64,000 bases of DNA from Sodiomyces alkalinus F11 (lineage: Eukaryota; Ascomycota; Sordariomycetes; Glomerellales; Plectosphaerellaceae). The position numbers and the translations under genes were made by a program. A model generated the notes under the pieces. The model did not search any database. It saw nothing but the letters and a program-made list of their open reading frames with translations, and had not been told where the DNA came from. Location of the stretch: contig NW_021167086.1 in NCBI RefSeq assembly GCF_003711515.1, positions 2,084,289 through 2,148,288 on the forward strand, written 5' to 3'. This document shows, one piece after another, positions 10,742 through 22,649 of this stretch; position 1 is the first letter of the stretch; every line of letters begins with the position of its first letter.

Positions 10742-11825
10742 TATAAAAGAGTATTTATACGTTTAGTAGGAATACTCGTAATACTTAGCGTTAGCCCTAG
10801 CCGCGCTAGAGCCCGACTAGTAGTAATACTCGATAATATATTCTTATTTATATTACCGGGTAGCGTACTAGGCGTAGGGGGCTAAGCGGCGGGGTCCGGG
10901 CGGGTTCTTAGATACGCGGCGCTTCTTCGGAGGGGGGGGGGTTAGGGTCTACTTAGCGTTAGTAACGGCCGACCTTATAACTAATAGTAACACGGGCTAA
11001 ACTTACGTTATTATCGCTACTGCCCTTATAAGCGCGCTTCCTAGGGGAGGCATAATCGGATATCTGCTAATAGTTAGCTACGACTCTAAACTATAAGCGA
11101 GGAGCGTGCTAACTTACTATAAGGAGAATATAGACGGCCTAAGTAATAAGCTATTACTTGGCGATATTAGTTATACTACTACGGGACCCGCGAAGTATCT
11201 CGGGGCGACTTATAATATAGAAAATCTAATTAAACAAAAAACAATTTAGTTAAAAGAAGCTATAAAAGGGGAAGAAAATAGTAAAAAACGAGGAATAGTA
11301 GGAGGTTTATTTTACTACCCTTCCTATATAGTTTAGGTAGAAGGAATGACCCCCAGTTATATATTCGGCAGGTATATTATTTACGACGAGTATATACGCC
11401 GGCGAGGAGCTCGCGATAGTACCGCTATATGAGAGCTCCTTTATGCTATTTTAGGCCTTAAAAGGATTTTAGCTACTACGGATTACCTCCCTTCGAAGGA
11501 GCCTTTAATAGAATCAAATAAAGGAGGCTATTTTCAGATTATACACGGGGAGGCCAGGGTAATACGAGGTTATAATAACACGACCACGACCTCGCCGCCT
11601 CCGGCGGGTGGGGGGGGGGGATATTACGGGCTATAGCCCGCGGCATAGTCCCCGGTAATAGCCGTAACTAAGAAGCACGGACCCCCTAATAAGGCCCGTA
11701 CGATCCTATATATACTTAGCCGCCTACACACCGCGCAGACTTTTCCTTTCCTCCTTTCCTTCCTTAGTTCGAATAATCTATATTTTCGGCCTTAATACGT
11801 GAACAACTTTTGACAAGCCGTCACA
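10742..11825 (+). mobile_element. Gypsy copy C, right segment with 3' LTR
   Basis: This is a reverse-complement match to about 16782-17850 in element B, so copies B and C form a 1.1-kb inverted repeat around LINE D. It contains the post-pol region, a poly-G polypurine tract (about 11606-11621) and a 204-bp 3' LTR. With 1296-1692 it makes one copy read in plus orientation and opened by element A. Confidence 0.9.
11622..11825 (+). repeat. 3' LTR of gypsy copy C
   Basis: 204 bp, the same length as both B LTRs, starting TATTACGGGC (TGTTACGGGC before RIP) and ending GCCGTCACA. It follows directly on a GGGTGGGG... tract. Confidence 0.88.
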
Positions 11826-14800
11826 ATTATCCTGCTACTAGTCTTAGAAGGCGATACGTCTTAGGCGTATTATCTCCCGCTTCGTGTGACTAAGGGTTAG
11901 GGCTAGGTAGAGGTATAGCCTAATACGGGCACCTTCTTTAGTAAGGTGATCCGCTAGTTTATTACCTTCGATGCCTATATATCCGGGGGACCATCGGGTA
12001 GCTATTTAGAAGGGGGCGTTATTAGCGTTATAGCGGAAGTCGAGGAAAGCCTCTTATAGAAGAGGGTAGGGTTAGGGGGCCGTCGATCCCTTAGATCACG
12101 GCTATATTATTAAGGTATACTATAATATTCCTTATAATCGTATCGGATTCCTTAAGGGCGGCGAGGAGGCCGGTCCTAGCACCTTCGGCTTCCGCGTCAG
12201 AGACTTCCGTACCGGGGAGAGGGCGATAGCCGGGGTATATAAGGTTAGTGCCCTTATATACCGTATAGCCGTAGCCGGTGCCGGCACCGCTATCGGTTTA
12301 TATCTACGACCCGTCCATAAAGACGGTGATATCGGTAGGTATACGCGTCTAGAACTATCGCAGGAATTCTCTTATAGTAGTCTTCTTATCTGAGAATAGT
12401 CTAAGGGTTATAGGGAGCCTGCTATAGTCTAGCGGGGCTAGAGTAGGTTAAGGGTATTTAGGTGTTATTACCGCCGTGTTAGTAAGGATAGTAGGGCGGA
12501 GGGGGGGATCGGTTTATCTCGGGACCGGTATAAACGAATTCTTATTACTAGCGGGTAGTGGCTATTAAGTGACCAAAGTCGTACTACGTGTCTTATCCGT
12601 ATAGCTTTAAGGAGTAGGTAGGCCGGTGGGGTGCTTAATTCCCTAAGTATAGTAGGGATAGGGGTAGTCTTCTAGACTAGGAGGCAGCCCGTTAAGGAGA
12701 GGTTAATCGTGACCTAGATCTTAGAGACTTAGTCCTATAGTCTGGCCTATACCCTAGGCTAGTCGTCGTTTTTCCGTTTTACGGTAGGGCGGGTATTACC
12801 GGGGTACTAGATCTTAGTACCGAAGAAGGCTTTAGGGAGGATAATTATATAGGTGGCTTTCCTTATAGCGGAGGGTAATACCCTATTAGTAACTCTATTA
12901 AGTCCACGGATATACCCGGCGGCCGATTATGCCTTAGCTGCCCGGGTTTTAATATAGGATTTAAATAAGAGGGTCCTATCGAGCTAGACTCCGAGCCAGC
13001 GTATAGAATAGCTCGGGGTAATCTATTAGCTAGCGTTTACGATATAGGGGTCCGAGGACTCCTTACGTCTCGTAAAGTATATTACTTCCGTTTTCCCTGG
13101 GTCGAAGGTAATAGCGTTATAGCGCCCCTATTCGATAGTACGGTCTAGTAGGGTTTAGGCCCTTTCGGTTATTTCGGTTAGGTTACTACCGATACAGAGT
13201 ATTCCGTAGTTATCTATATACCCGAAGCGTGTCTAAGGGGTGCCGATCCGGTAAATCGGTTTAGTATAGAGTAGGAAGAGGATAGGGGATACTAGGCATT
13301 CTTATAGCAGGCCGTATTAAAGCGGGGTTATTTTCGTGGTATAACCCTTATAGCGGATCTAAGCCCTCCTATCGCTTAGGAAGCTATAGACCTAGGAGAC
13401 TAGGTTAGTTACCTATCCCTATTCTCTAAGTCTATAGTAGAGGCGGTTTTTTAGGACGGTATCGAAGGCTCCCTTAATATCTATTATGATAAGGGTAACG
13501 ACTTATTTTCGGGTAAGTGCTACCTCTATATCGTGTATAAGGGCTACCACGATATTAGTGGAGGAACGCTTTAGTAGGGCACCTGCCGTTTAGGGGTTAA
13601 GGACCCCGTTAGCCACGCTAGCCTAGGCTAGCCTTCGTAAGACTAGCCGTTTAAGGCCTTTCCTAAGGTATAAAAGGAGTAAAATTAGGCGCTAGCCTTT
13701 ATATATACTAGCGTCTCGGTTAGGTTTAGGGATTATAACGATCTTTACTTCCCGAAAGGGATAGGGGTAATAGCCGAGGGAGATATAGACGCGGTATAGG
13801 TTAGTGGTATATATCTGGATAGTAGGCCACGCCGCTTTAAGTATAGTAACGGTGATTTCGTCTACTCCTAGCGAGGTGTTCCTAACTAGAAGGACTATCC
13901 TTTTAACCTCCTTATAGTAGACTTCGTCCTTATAGGGGATTATCTATTTTAGATAGGTCGGGGTTAAAAAGGGGTAATCGTCGCCTATTATAGACTTCTC
14001 TAGTAATCTCCTACGGAGGGAGTCTACCTTTTCGCTAGATGCGGTAACTATTCTATTACCGTCCTAGAGGGGGGGGATTATAGTTAGATACGGGGGGTAT
14101 ACTAGCCTATAACGCGGTATAGGTCCTTATTAGTCTGTATATTTTAGATCTAGTTATACTAGTAACTAGCCTTAGCTTTACGGCCAGTGGCCCTAAGGTA
14201 GTCACGGGCCTTAGAAGTATAGAAGGAGTCGGGGTTAATACGGCGGTGGTAGTAGAAGGATCTCCGTGCTTTGGCGTAGGAGTTAGACTACTACGATACC
14301 GCTTTAAAGGTTAGTCGGCTTCGCTTACCGACTATTTTAAGGGAGGTCTAAAACAGGACTATAAGTCCTTAGGCTACCCGATCTAGGTCCTCGGTCGTGT
14401 TAAGGGCTATAGGGAGGAGCCACGCGTTGTATTATACCTCCTCGGCGAATCGTGAGACATCGTGTAGGGGTAGTCTATATCTATCTAGGGTAAGCGGGCG
14501 GAAAGAATAGGGGATCTACGTTATAATAGTATGGTGGTTAGATTTAGTATATAGGTAGTTTATAACCTATAAGAAGGCGAGGGGGATATTTAAGAAGACT
14601 AGGTTAAGGGTATTCCCGGCGTTATATATTAGAACGCCTAGTATATTAAGGAGGGCGAGGGTATAGTATTCTACCTAATTTATAAGCCGTGCGGCTTCGC
14701 GGTTCGCAGAGACGCCGGGTTACTATATCGGGTAGTCGGTATTAAAGTCTCCCGCGATAAGTATATTAGCAGGGGGTTCCTAGTCTTCTAGGAGTTATAG

Positions 14801-16776
14801 AACGTGAAGCTTATCTTAGTCTCTATAGATATTAATAATATATAGCGAGTTAAGTTTTAGGTAGAGGATATCTTAGTAGGGGGTATCGTTTATATTATTG
14901 GTTTCTAGCGTGATAGTGCCTTTCTTAATATAGATAAGGACCCTAGGACGGGTAGAGGTTAAATCCTAGGACTATATAGGGGAAAGGCAGTTATAGCCTA
15001 GGTATATCTTCGTGGTATTAAGGGGTTTAATTAGGGAGTACTAAGACTCCTATATAAGGACGATATCGGCTCCGTCGGAGTATATAAAGTTAAGAGCGAT
15101 ATCGTGGGTAGGGCCGCCTTTACCTATATTCGCCTAGAATACCGTAAGGTTTCTAAGTATCCTAGGCGTTTTAGTTAGGTCCTATAGGAAAGTCCCTAAT
15201 ACTCCCCTATTCGGGAGAGGTAGCGGCTTAGTTAAACGGCGTAGGGGTTATACCGCCCTCGCTAATCGGGAAGTTCGTAATAAATTTATCGATAGCCGTC
15301 TCCGTTTATACGGCCTATTCGTCGATTTAGGGGTATTAGGTTAGGGGGTCCGAGGTCGGGGAGGTAATAGTAAGGGCCGGAGCTAGGCCCTCTATGTTAT
15401 TCTTAAGAGAAAGGTTATATCGTCGGATCCCCTTCTTACGGATTACCTTTCTTTGCGTGTGTGTCGGGCGGGTAATCCGGCCGTTAAGGATTTTAGGGCA
15501 GGCAGGATAGCCGTCGTATATACTATAGTACGGTCCTTTATTATTAGCATACTAGGGGGGGAGGGTATAGGCCGAGTCGTGTTTAGGCCTTCTATACCTC
15601 TAGTAGTGTTATTATCTATAGCACGATTAGGAGCTATACTAGTTGAAGCATTTATCCTATTATATCAGTTATAGTTTCCGGATCGTGAGCCGGGATAGGG
15701 CGCTATCGAAAATCCTAAAAGGCTTAATAGAGTAGGCGAAGGAGATAAACCAGGTCTACGTGTTTATACCGGGATTCACGGCTATAGGGTAGTAGCTTAG
15801 TAGGGGGACCCTAATAGCTACTTCTACCTCTTCCTGGATTAGGGCCGCGGTGTCGACGAAGCCGTTAAGAGTTCTAATATAGATAGAGACCTAGGGAACC
15901 ATAAAAGTAGTCTAAACCTTAGATCCCTTAATAGCTATTATATTAAGCAGTTTAGATAGCTTAGAGTAGCGAGTAAGTATAGCCGATCGCGCTCTAGTAG
16001 TCTTTAGGGTAATCGCGAAACCGGATTAAACCCGAGATATCTTCGTAATATCGTCGCCCTTAAGTAAGTAGTATTACGTAACTATTTAACAGATAATAGC
16101 TGGGTTAGTGGCGTAGTATGGGTTATCGTGTTATAGTCGGATAAAGATACGGTTATCCTGTATAGGTGCCTATTTAGGAGCCGTAGGTCCCTTTCGTATT
16201 ATCGGCGGGTTATTCGAAGCTGGCGGACTAATAGGTGGCGGTTACCTTAGTTATCCGCCGCCTAAGGGATATCCGTCTGCTATAATACTAGCGTAGAACT
16301 ACGGTCCGTATCGGAGTTATGGCTTTAGGGGATTATCGTGTCGACCTATTAGGATCTATTTAAGGGTATTAGATAGTAGCGACGTGTAGTGCTAGGTAGC
16401 CTCCGGGTATTCCTTAGTCAGCATCGTAAGGGTCTATTTAATATTCTTAATAAAGGCTTTTCCTATATAGTAGAAACTATCCTATACCGCCTTAATCGCT
16501 ATAAGGCTTTTAGCGATACTTTTTGCCGGGTTTATATCCTGTACGGAAATTAGCTTATTTCCCGTGGTGGGTTCTATAGCCTGTACGGGCGCGTTAATTA
16601 GTGCAGAATTTTTACCCTGCCTTAGTAGACCAGGGAGATTAAAGGGGGGGGGGGGGTATCTCCACCCGTTTAGCATTTCCCTAGGGGGAGGGTATAAAAG
16701 ATTCGGCGGTAGTTCTCTTCTTAGTTAGGGATTTAAATAGCGATCCCTCTATCACGAGGGGGCTTAACGTCGCTAT
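11826..16776 (-). mobile_element. LINE D: ORF1, endonuclease, RT and RNase H, RIP-degraded
   Basis: Minus-strand non-LTR element read right to left. ORF1-like region about 15400-16680; AP-endonuclease about 14400-15300 with the catalytic GDFNTDYP block near 14730-14757; reverse transcriptase about 12700-13950 with SPILFLLYTKPIYRIG and a GYIDNYGIL box (near 13200-13320); RNase H about 11880-12330 with YTDGSG, SDAEAEGA and W.PGYIGIEGNKLADH. Stops are TAG/TAA. The 3' end is cut at 11826 by gypsy copy C. Sequence at 24080-24290, right of element B, may be its 5' leader. RNase H shows it is a Tad/I-group element. Confidence 0.85.
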
Positions 16777-16781
16777 TATAG
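16777..16781. repeat. 5-bp target-site duplication of element B (left), TATAG
   Basis: TATAG directly precedes the left LTR and recurs at 24075-24079 directly after the right LTR. Confidence 0.92.
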
Positions 16782-16985
16782 TATAACGACTAGTTAAAAG
16801 TTATTCACGTAATAAGGCCGAAAATATAGTTTATTCGAACTAAGGAAGGAAGGGAGGAAAGGAAAAGTCTACGTGGTGCGTGGATAGCTAAGTACAGGTT
16901 AAGTCGCACGGATATCGCTAGGAGGTGGTCCGTGCTTAAGTCTCGCCCACTGCCGAGGACTATTCTATAGGTATAGCCCGTAATA
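16782..16985 (-). repeat. 3' LTR of element B
   Basis: 204 bp. On the minus strand it begins TATTACGGGC and ends in CGTTATA, that is TG...CA ends after RIP. Direct partner of 23871-24074. Confidence 0.93.
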
Positions 16986-17001
16986 TCCCCCCCCCCTTAA
17001 G
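16986..17001 (-). other. Polypurine tract of element B
   Basis: On the minus strand an AAGGGG... run of about a dozen Gs ending in GA lies directly against the 3' LTR. The same junction is seen in copy C (11606-11621). In LTR elements such a tract primes plus-strand synthesis, so the position fits well. Confidence 0.7.
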
Positions 17002-17639
17002 GGGAGGCGAGGTCGGGGTTGTGTCGTGTCCCCCGGCCGTAGCCTCGCGTTACTATAGCTCTAGCTGCTGTAAACCCGAAAATAGCCTCCTTTATTTAAT
17101 CCCTTAAAGGCTTTATTATAGGAGAGCGCTTCCTAGGGATAGGGGAGTTCTTTTAAGTCTAAAATAGTATAAAGGGGGTCCTATATAGCGGTGCGGTCGT
17201 GAGCCCTTCGCGCGCATATAGGCCTATCACGACGATATACCTTCCGTAGATATAACGTTCCTTCTACCCTAAATAATATAGGAAGGTAGTAAAATAAACC
17301 TCCCCCCGTTCCTTACTTTTACCCTTTTTCTTCCTTTTCCACGACCTCTTTTTAGGTATAATGGGGGGTTTTTTTTAATTAGCTTTTTGTATTATAAGTA
17401 GCCCTAAGATAGCTTATAAGTCCTATAGTAGTATAACTAACGTCGCCGAGGAGCAGCTTATTATTAACGCCGCCTATATTCTTATCGTAGTAAGTTAGCG
17501 CGTCCTTCGCTAGAGGTTTTAGTGCTATAGCTAAGTAGGAGTAGATATCTAATATCGCCACTCTTAGTAAATACCCCTATAAGGGTAATAGCGATAACGA
17601 TATAAGTTTACTACTTATATTACCGTGCGAGGCTACTTA

Positions 17640-18838
17640 TTACTAACCGCGAGTAGACTCCTATTAAAAAGCATCGTGCGCCTAAGAACCCTCCTAGCCC
17701 CCGCCGCCTCGCCCTATACTTATAGTACGCTACGCGGTAGTATAAATAAGAATATACTGTTAAGTGTTACCACTAATCCGGATTAAGCGCCGCTCGTGCC
17801 GATACTAAGTATTACGAGTATTCGTGCCGAATATATAAGTATTCCCCTATAGGTAGTCCTTATTAGGTGCGTAGTAACTATAACTAATAGGCGATATAGC
17901 TCCCCGATACCGCCTAGAACGCCGTTAACGCCCTATAGGATACCGCTTATACTATAAATAAGGATATAGAGAATAAGGATATAGAGGATAAGGATATAGA
18001 GGATAAGGATATAGAGGATAAGGATATAGAGGATAAGGATATAGAGGATAAGGATATAGAGGATAAGGATATAGAGGATAAGAATATAGAGGATAAGGAT
18101 ATAGAGGATAAAGATATAGAGGATAAGGATATAGAGGATAAGGATATAGAGGATAAGGATATAAGTTATACCCGCTTCCTGTATCGCGATTTCTATACTA
18201 ACCTTCCGCGTAGAACCGCCGTTAATTCTAGGAAGCGTGCGGATACTTTTAGGTCGCCCTTAGTTAAGCTAAATCGGGTAAAAGCGTTATAGGTCCCTCG
18301 TAAGCTCCCGCTCCCGCCGCCGCTCCCGCTCCTATCGCTACTCCTACGCCCGCCCCGTCGCCTCTTACCACCGCCGCCCCCGCCGCTCCTACCGTTACCG
18401 CCGCTAACCGTATTTTCTAGACGGGCCTACTACGAGCTCTAAATAATATCGCTTTATCCTTATCTAACCTGGATAAGACTCTTAAGGACGTGGCCGATAA
18501 AATAGAGGATAGGGGTAATAACCTCGGTACGATCCGAGAGGATACTCACCGCGCCGTTAAATACGGCGTATATATATATAAAGATTATACTACTAAGTAA
18601 TCTATATCCGCGGGTAGTTAATAGGGGGTAGTCTTTAAGGCTACGCCGATCTTAGCTCCTTCCTAGGAGGCTATTACTCCTTTTATCCTTAGTAGCGAGG
18701 GAAGCATGACCTCCTCGGCGGCTTACTTTAAGCCGATAGAGGAGTCGTAGGCGGGTACGGCTAAGGATAGTATAGCCTCGTAAAAGGAGGAGTTAAAGGA
18801 GGGGGAGGTTATAGAAGAATAGGTCGTTTATATTATTT
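17640..18838 (+). pseudogene. Antisense ORF between pol and 3' LTR of element B
   Basis: Not a recognised family. On the strand opposite to gag-pol a frame of about 400 codons is open apart from RIP-type TAA/TAG. Parts in order: basic N-terminal region (about 17640-17950); an acidic Lys-Asp-Ile-Glu-Asp repeat (17957-18165); a Pro/Ala/Thr-rich stretch (about 18295-18415); a segment with heptad-like spacing (about 18430-18590, including LSNLDKTLKDVADKIE) that suggests a coiled coil; and an acidic C-terminus ending KEGEVIEE. Its end converges with the end of pol. The homologous part is kept in copy C. A pol-associated noncoding region with chance openness is the alternative. Confidence 0.5.
17957..18165. 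repeat. 15-bp minisatellite (GATAAGGATATAGAG), about 14 units
   Basis: Tandem units of GATAAGGATATAGAG with single-base variants (GAATAAG, AAGATAT). In the antisense ORF each unit encodes Asp-Lys-Asp-Ile-Glu. Copy C has no more than a trace of it at about 1560-1590, so the array is a copy-specific expansion. Confidence 0.95.
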
Positions 18839-18899
18839 AGGTTATTTTTATATTTTTAGGAGTTTAGTCTTTACTGTTTTTATGTATTTTTCCCTTATT

Positions 18900-21800
18900 T
18901 ATAAATTAAGTGGGATAAGGGTATAACCTTAATATACCCTCGCTTCCGATCTTTATTATCCTCGCCGCTATATTAGTTTTCCTTTACGCCTATATCCTTT
19001 TTATATACTGCTATAAAGGCCTATTACTTAACTACGCGGGGCTATACTTCTTCTTGAATTCTTCGAGTACTTATATCTTATATAGGCTCTTAAGCGGCTT
19101 TTACGTTAACTCTATATAGCCCTTCTATCGTATTAGTACCTTACGGACCTTACCGCGCCCTTGCTTTCAGGTACGGGCGTAGAGGACTTTTTCTACTACC
19201 TATTCTTCCTCCCTATCTAACCCTTTACGGATAGGTAGCGGCTAAGGGTCTATTATTACTTACCCGGGTAAGGGGTTATAGTTAGCTCGCTATAATAAAT
19301 CTATATAAAAGCGGTTATAAATCTATAATAGGATATCGAGCTTTATAATATACGAGTTAATAACTTTAATAACCTTATATTTATAGTAAAGCTAGCTAAG
19401 CTTCTTTAAGGGCCTTAGCGAGGAGTAATTACCGATATCTAGCTAAATAAGATTATTTTTTTTCGAACCTTTTAGCGGAGTAGCGCCGGCGGTTTACCGA
19501 TTCCTCTCGTAGTTATATAGCGGTTATTACGGCCTAGGCGAACTAAGTGGCTTCCTTAAGGCGACTTAGTAAGTCGTATACAGACGCCTCGCGCTTATCG
19601 GTTAGTAAGGTCTAATTAATCTAAAAGGACTTTACGTGGTATTTATATTATAGGAAAAACGGGCTTAGTTAGATCGACGAGTTTACCCGGTTATTTAGCG
19701 TTAGTTATACCGCTAGAAGTAGCGTATTCTAATCGTCTTAGGCGTAGTAGGTATAAGCTCGTAAGTAGGCTTAGACATCCTAGTTAATACGCTTAGGACC
19801 TCTATCCGTTTAAGGGTAGTATACTATACTAAGGCGCTATTTAATACCTATAAGCTTATAAAAGTATCTCTAGAAGCGGCTAGTCTAGTTCGACCCTTTA
19901 TCGCTAACGATAGACTTCGGTATCCCGTAGAACCGGTAGTAGCATAACAGGAATCGTCTAGTATAGGCTTCTATATCTATTATATCTATAGCTTTAAGCG
20001 TTACTAACTTTAAAAGTCGGTCGGTAATTACCTATAAATATCTATATTTACCCTTACGGGTAGGTAGTAAATCCGTTATAAAGTCTATCGCGAGGTCGTA
20101 AAAGATTCGTTTTAGTATCGGAAGCGGGCGTAAGAGTCCTCTTTTCGCGCCTCTTTATATATAGCTAGCTCGGTATATATTATAATTATATATAAACCTC
20201 CGGATATCCGGGTTTATACCTGGCTAGAAGAACTAGCGGGCGATTAGGGCGATAATATTATCCCTATTAGGGTATCCGCCGATTACTAAGTCGTGGATTG
20301 CTTATACTAAGCGGCCTTATAGGGGGTGGCTTACTTTATCCTCGCTATCCCTTAGCACCTATAAGCGGTCTTAGAATATTAGCCGTCCTTAGTTAACCCC
20401 GTACTCGGTGATTTATATCTTAAGTTCTAGCTTAGAGGGGAAACTCCTTTTTTCCTTTACGATAGCAGTTAGGGTGTATTAGTAGCGCTTATTAATAGCC
20501 GTAGCCTTATCCTATAGTTGTTAGAGGTTAGGGTCCGCCTCGAAGACCGTGGCTAGCTTTAGTAGCATTACTTTTACTAGGTGTATTCAAGGGGAAATAG
20601 CTATATCGGGGATTATCTAGATATACCTCCCTTATTCTCGGATATTAGAGGAATCCTTAGGGATATCCTACTCCCGATAAGATAGCGTGTCGGCCGCGAC
20701 GTTATCCGCCCCTTACCGATATTTAAGTATAAAGTCGTATTAAGCGAGCTCCGCTACCTAACGACTTTAGCGCTTATTTAAAGCCCGCTTTATTATAAAG
20801 TACTTAAGGGCCTTATAGTCTAAGTAGATCTAGAACTAACTATTATCTATAAGTTCTGCCTTCTAAACCTATAAGTAGTCTATAATTATTAGTATCTCCT
20901 TATCGTGAATCGGGTAGTTATATTCCGTAGGGTTAAGTCGTCGCGAGTAATAGGCGATAACGCACCTACGTTCTTATTCGTCTTCCTATAGGAACACGCT
21001 ACCTAGCGCGAACCTAGAGTAGTCCGTTTGTAGCCAGGTCTTCTTTCCGGGCTACTACTACTATAGATAAAGCTTTTCTTGAAATCTCTGCTTTAGTTCC
21101 TAGAAGGCTACTTTTTATAGGGGACCCTAATAGAACGCGGCGTTTTTCTTTATTAGGGCTATAAATAGCGCTATAATAGCGGTAAAGTCGCGAATAAATA
21201 TACGGTAGAAGTTAGCGAACCTAAGAAAACTTTATACCCTAATCGCGGAGACTAGCGCTTTTTATTCTATAATTACTTTTAGCTTTTCAGGGTCGTATAA
21301 TACTCCTTTCTCCGCTATAACGATAAATCCTAGGTATTTAACTATTTTAATACTAAACTCGTACTTCGCCGAATTAAGATTAAGTCTAACGTTAGAAGTC
21401 TAACGTTAGGGAGGGCGTTTGGTACTTGCCGTACTTTCTCCTTATAGTCCTTATAAGATCCGTCCGAGTAGATTAAGACGTTATCTATATATATAGAGAC
21501 GAAATCGTCGAGGAATTCTTATAATAATAAGTTAATATATCGTTAGAATATTATAGGCGCTTCTATTAATCTAAAAGGGTATATTAACTACTAAAATAGT
21601 CTAAATCGGGTATAGAAGGCTATTTTATGCTCGTGACCTAGCGCTATCCGGCTCTTATAGAAAGCGGCGATAACTCCTAGCTTTATAAACCACTTCGCCT
21701 TAGCTAAGTTATAGAGGGTCTCCGTGATAAAGGGGAGTAGGTAGTAATCTCGCTAAGTAATCGTATTTAAGGCGTAGTAGTCGTAGCAGAACCGGAGGCT

Positions 21801-22250
21801 ACTTCCTAGCTTCCGCACGAATAATATAGGCGCGGTAATAGCTAAACTACTAGCACGGATAAACCCTTTATCTATTAGGTCCGTTATTATTTTTCGTAGT
21901 ATAAGGAGTTCTTCGCGAGATATATTATAAAGCGGCCCCTACGGTAAGGCTTATTCGTTATTACTACTATACTTTTATAAGTGGATCTCGTAATTAATAC
22001 TAGGTCGGTGCGGGGGTAGGCGTATCGAGTATAAGGGCGCGAATAAGTCGCCGAATTCTCGTATTACGTCCTCGGGGATATACTTCCGTGGATTAGTTAG
22101 CTCTTTCTTATATAGTGCCTTTTCGATATCCTTTAACGATATAGCTTGTAAGCTATCTTCCTATCCCTTTCCTCTTCGGTACCGTAGTCGTTAGTATAGT
22201 CCTATAAATACCGATCCCGTTACTAATACTACTATACGTATCTCTCGTAC
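18900..22250 (-). pseudogene. pol remnant of element B
   Basis: Read from right to left: protease-like region about 22200-22650; reverse transcriptase about 21280-22000, with the catalytic box reading YIDNVLIYSD (near 21470-21510; YxDD with the second Asp changed to Asn); RNase H about 20700-21200; integrase about 19300-20600. Many TAA/TAG stops. No chromodomain was recognised at the C-terminus, unlike element A. Confidence 0.85.
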
Positions 22251-22649
22251 TATCTTTAGCTCTTCCTCGCCCTATAGTTATAGTTTAATACCTGCTATTC
22301 CGTGGCGGAGCCTTTATTCCTTAGCGTAAAGAATCACGTCGTTATATTCTATCTATAGGAGCCTAAGGAAGAGATCTTAGTCTAGACCTAGTATTACGTA
22401 CGCGAATACGCGTTCGCTATACCCTTATATATCTAGCGTAAAGGCTACGATACTAGCATTACTAGCTAGTATACTGTCCTCTAAAAAGCCTTTAAGTAGT
22501 TGTTTCTTTTTATCGACTAACGGTAAGCGTATTCTTCGAGTAAACTCCTTATTTATAGCGGTATAATAGTTATAACTAGTATCTATAAGAGTTTTTATTA
22601 ACCTACTATTATTAACTCTTACTTATATTAATACTAACTCGCTCTGTAA

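Noticed and set aside
17957..18165. CRISPR array
   Set aside because: Perfect tandem 15-bp units without spacers, inside a fungal retrotransposon.
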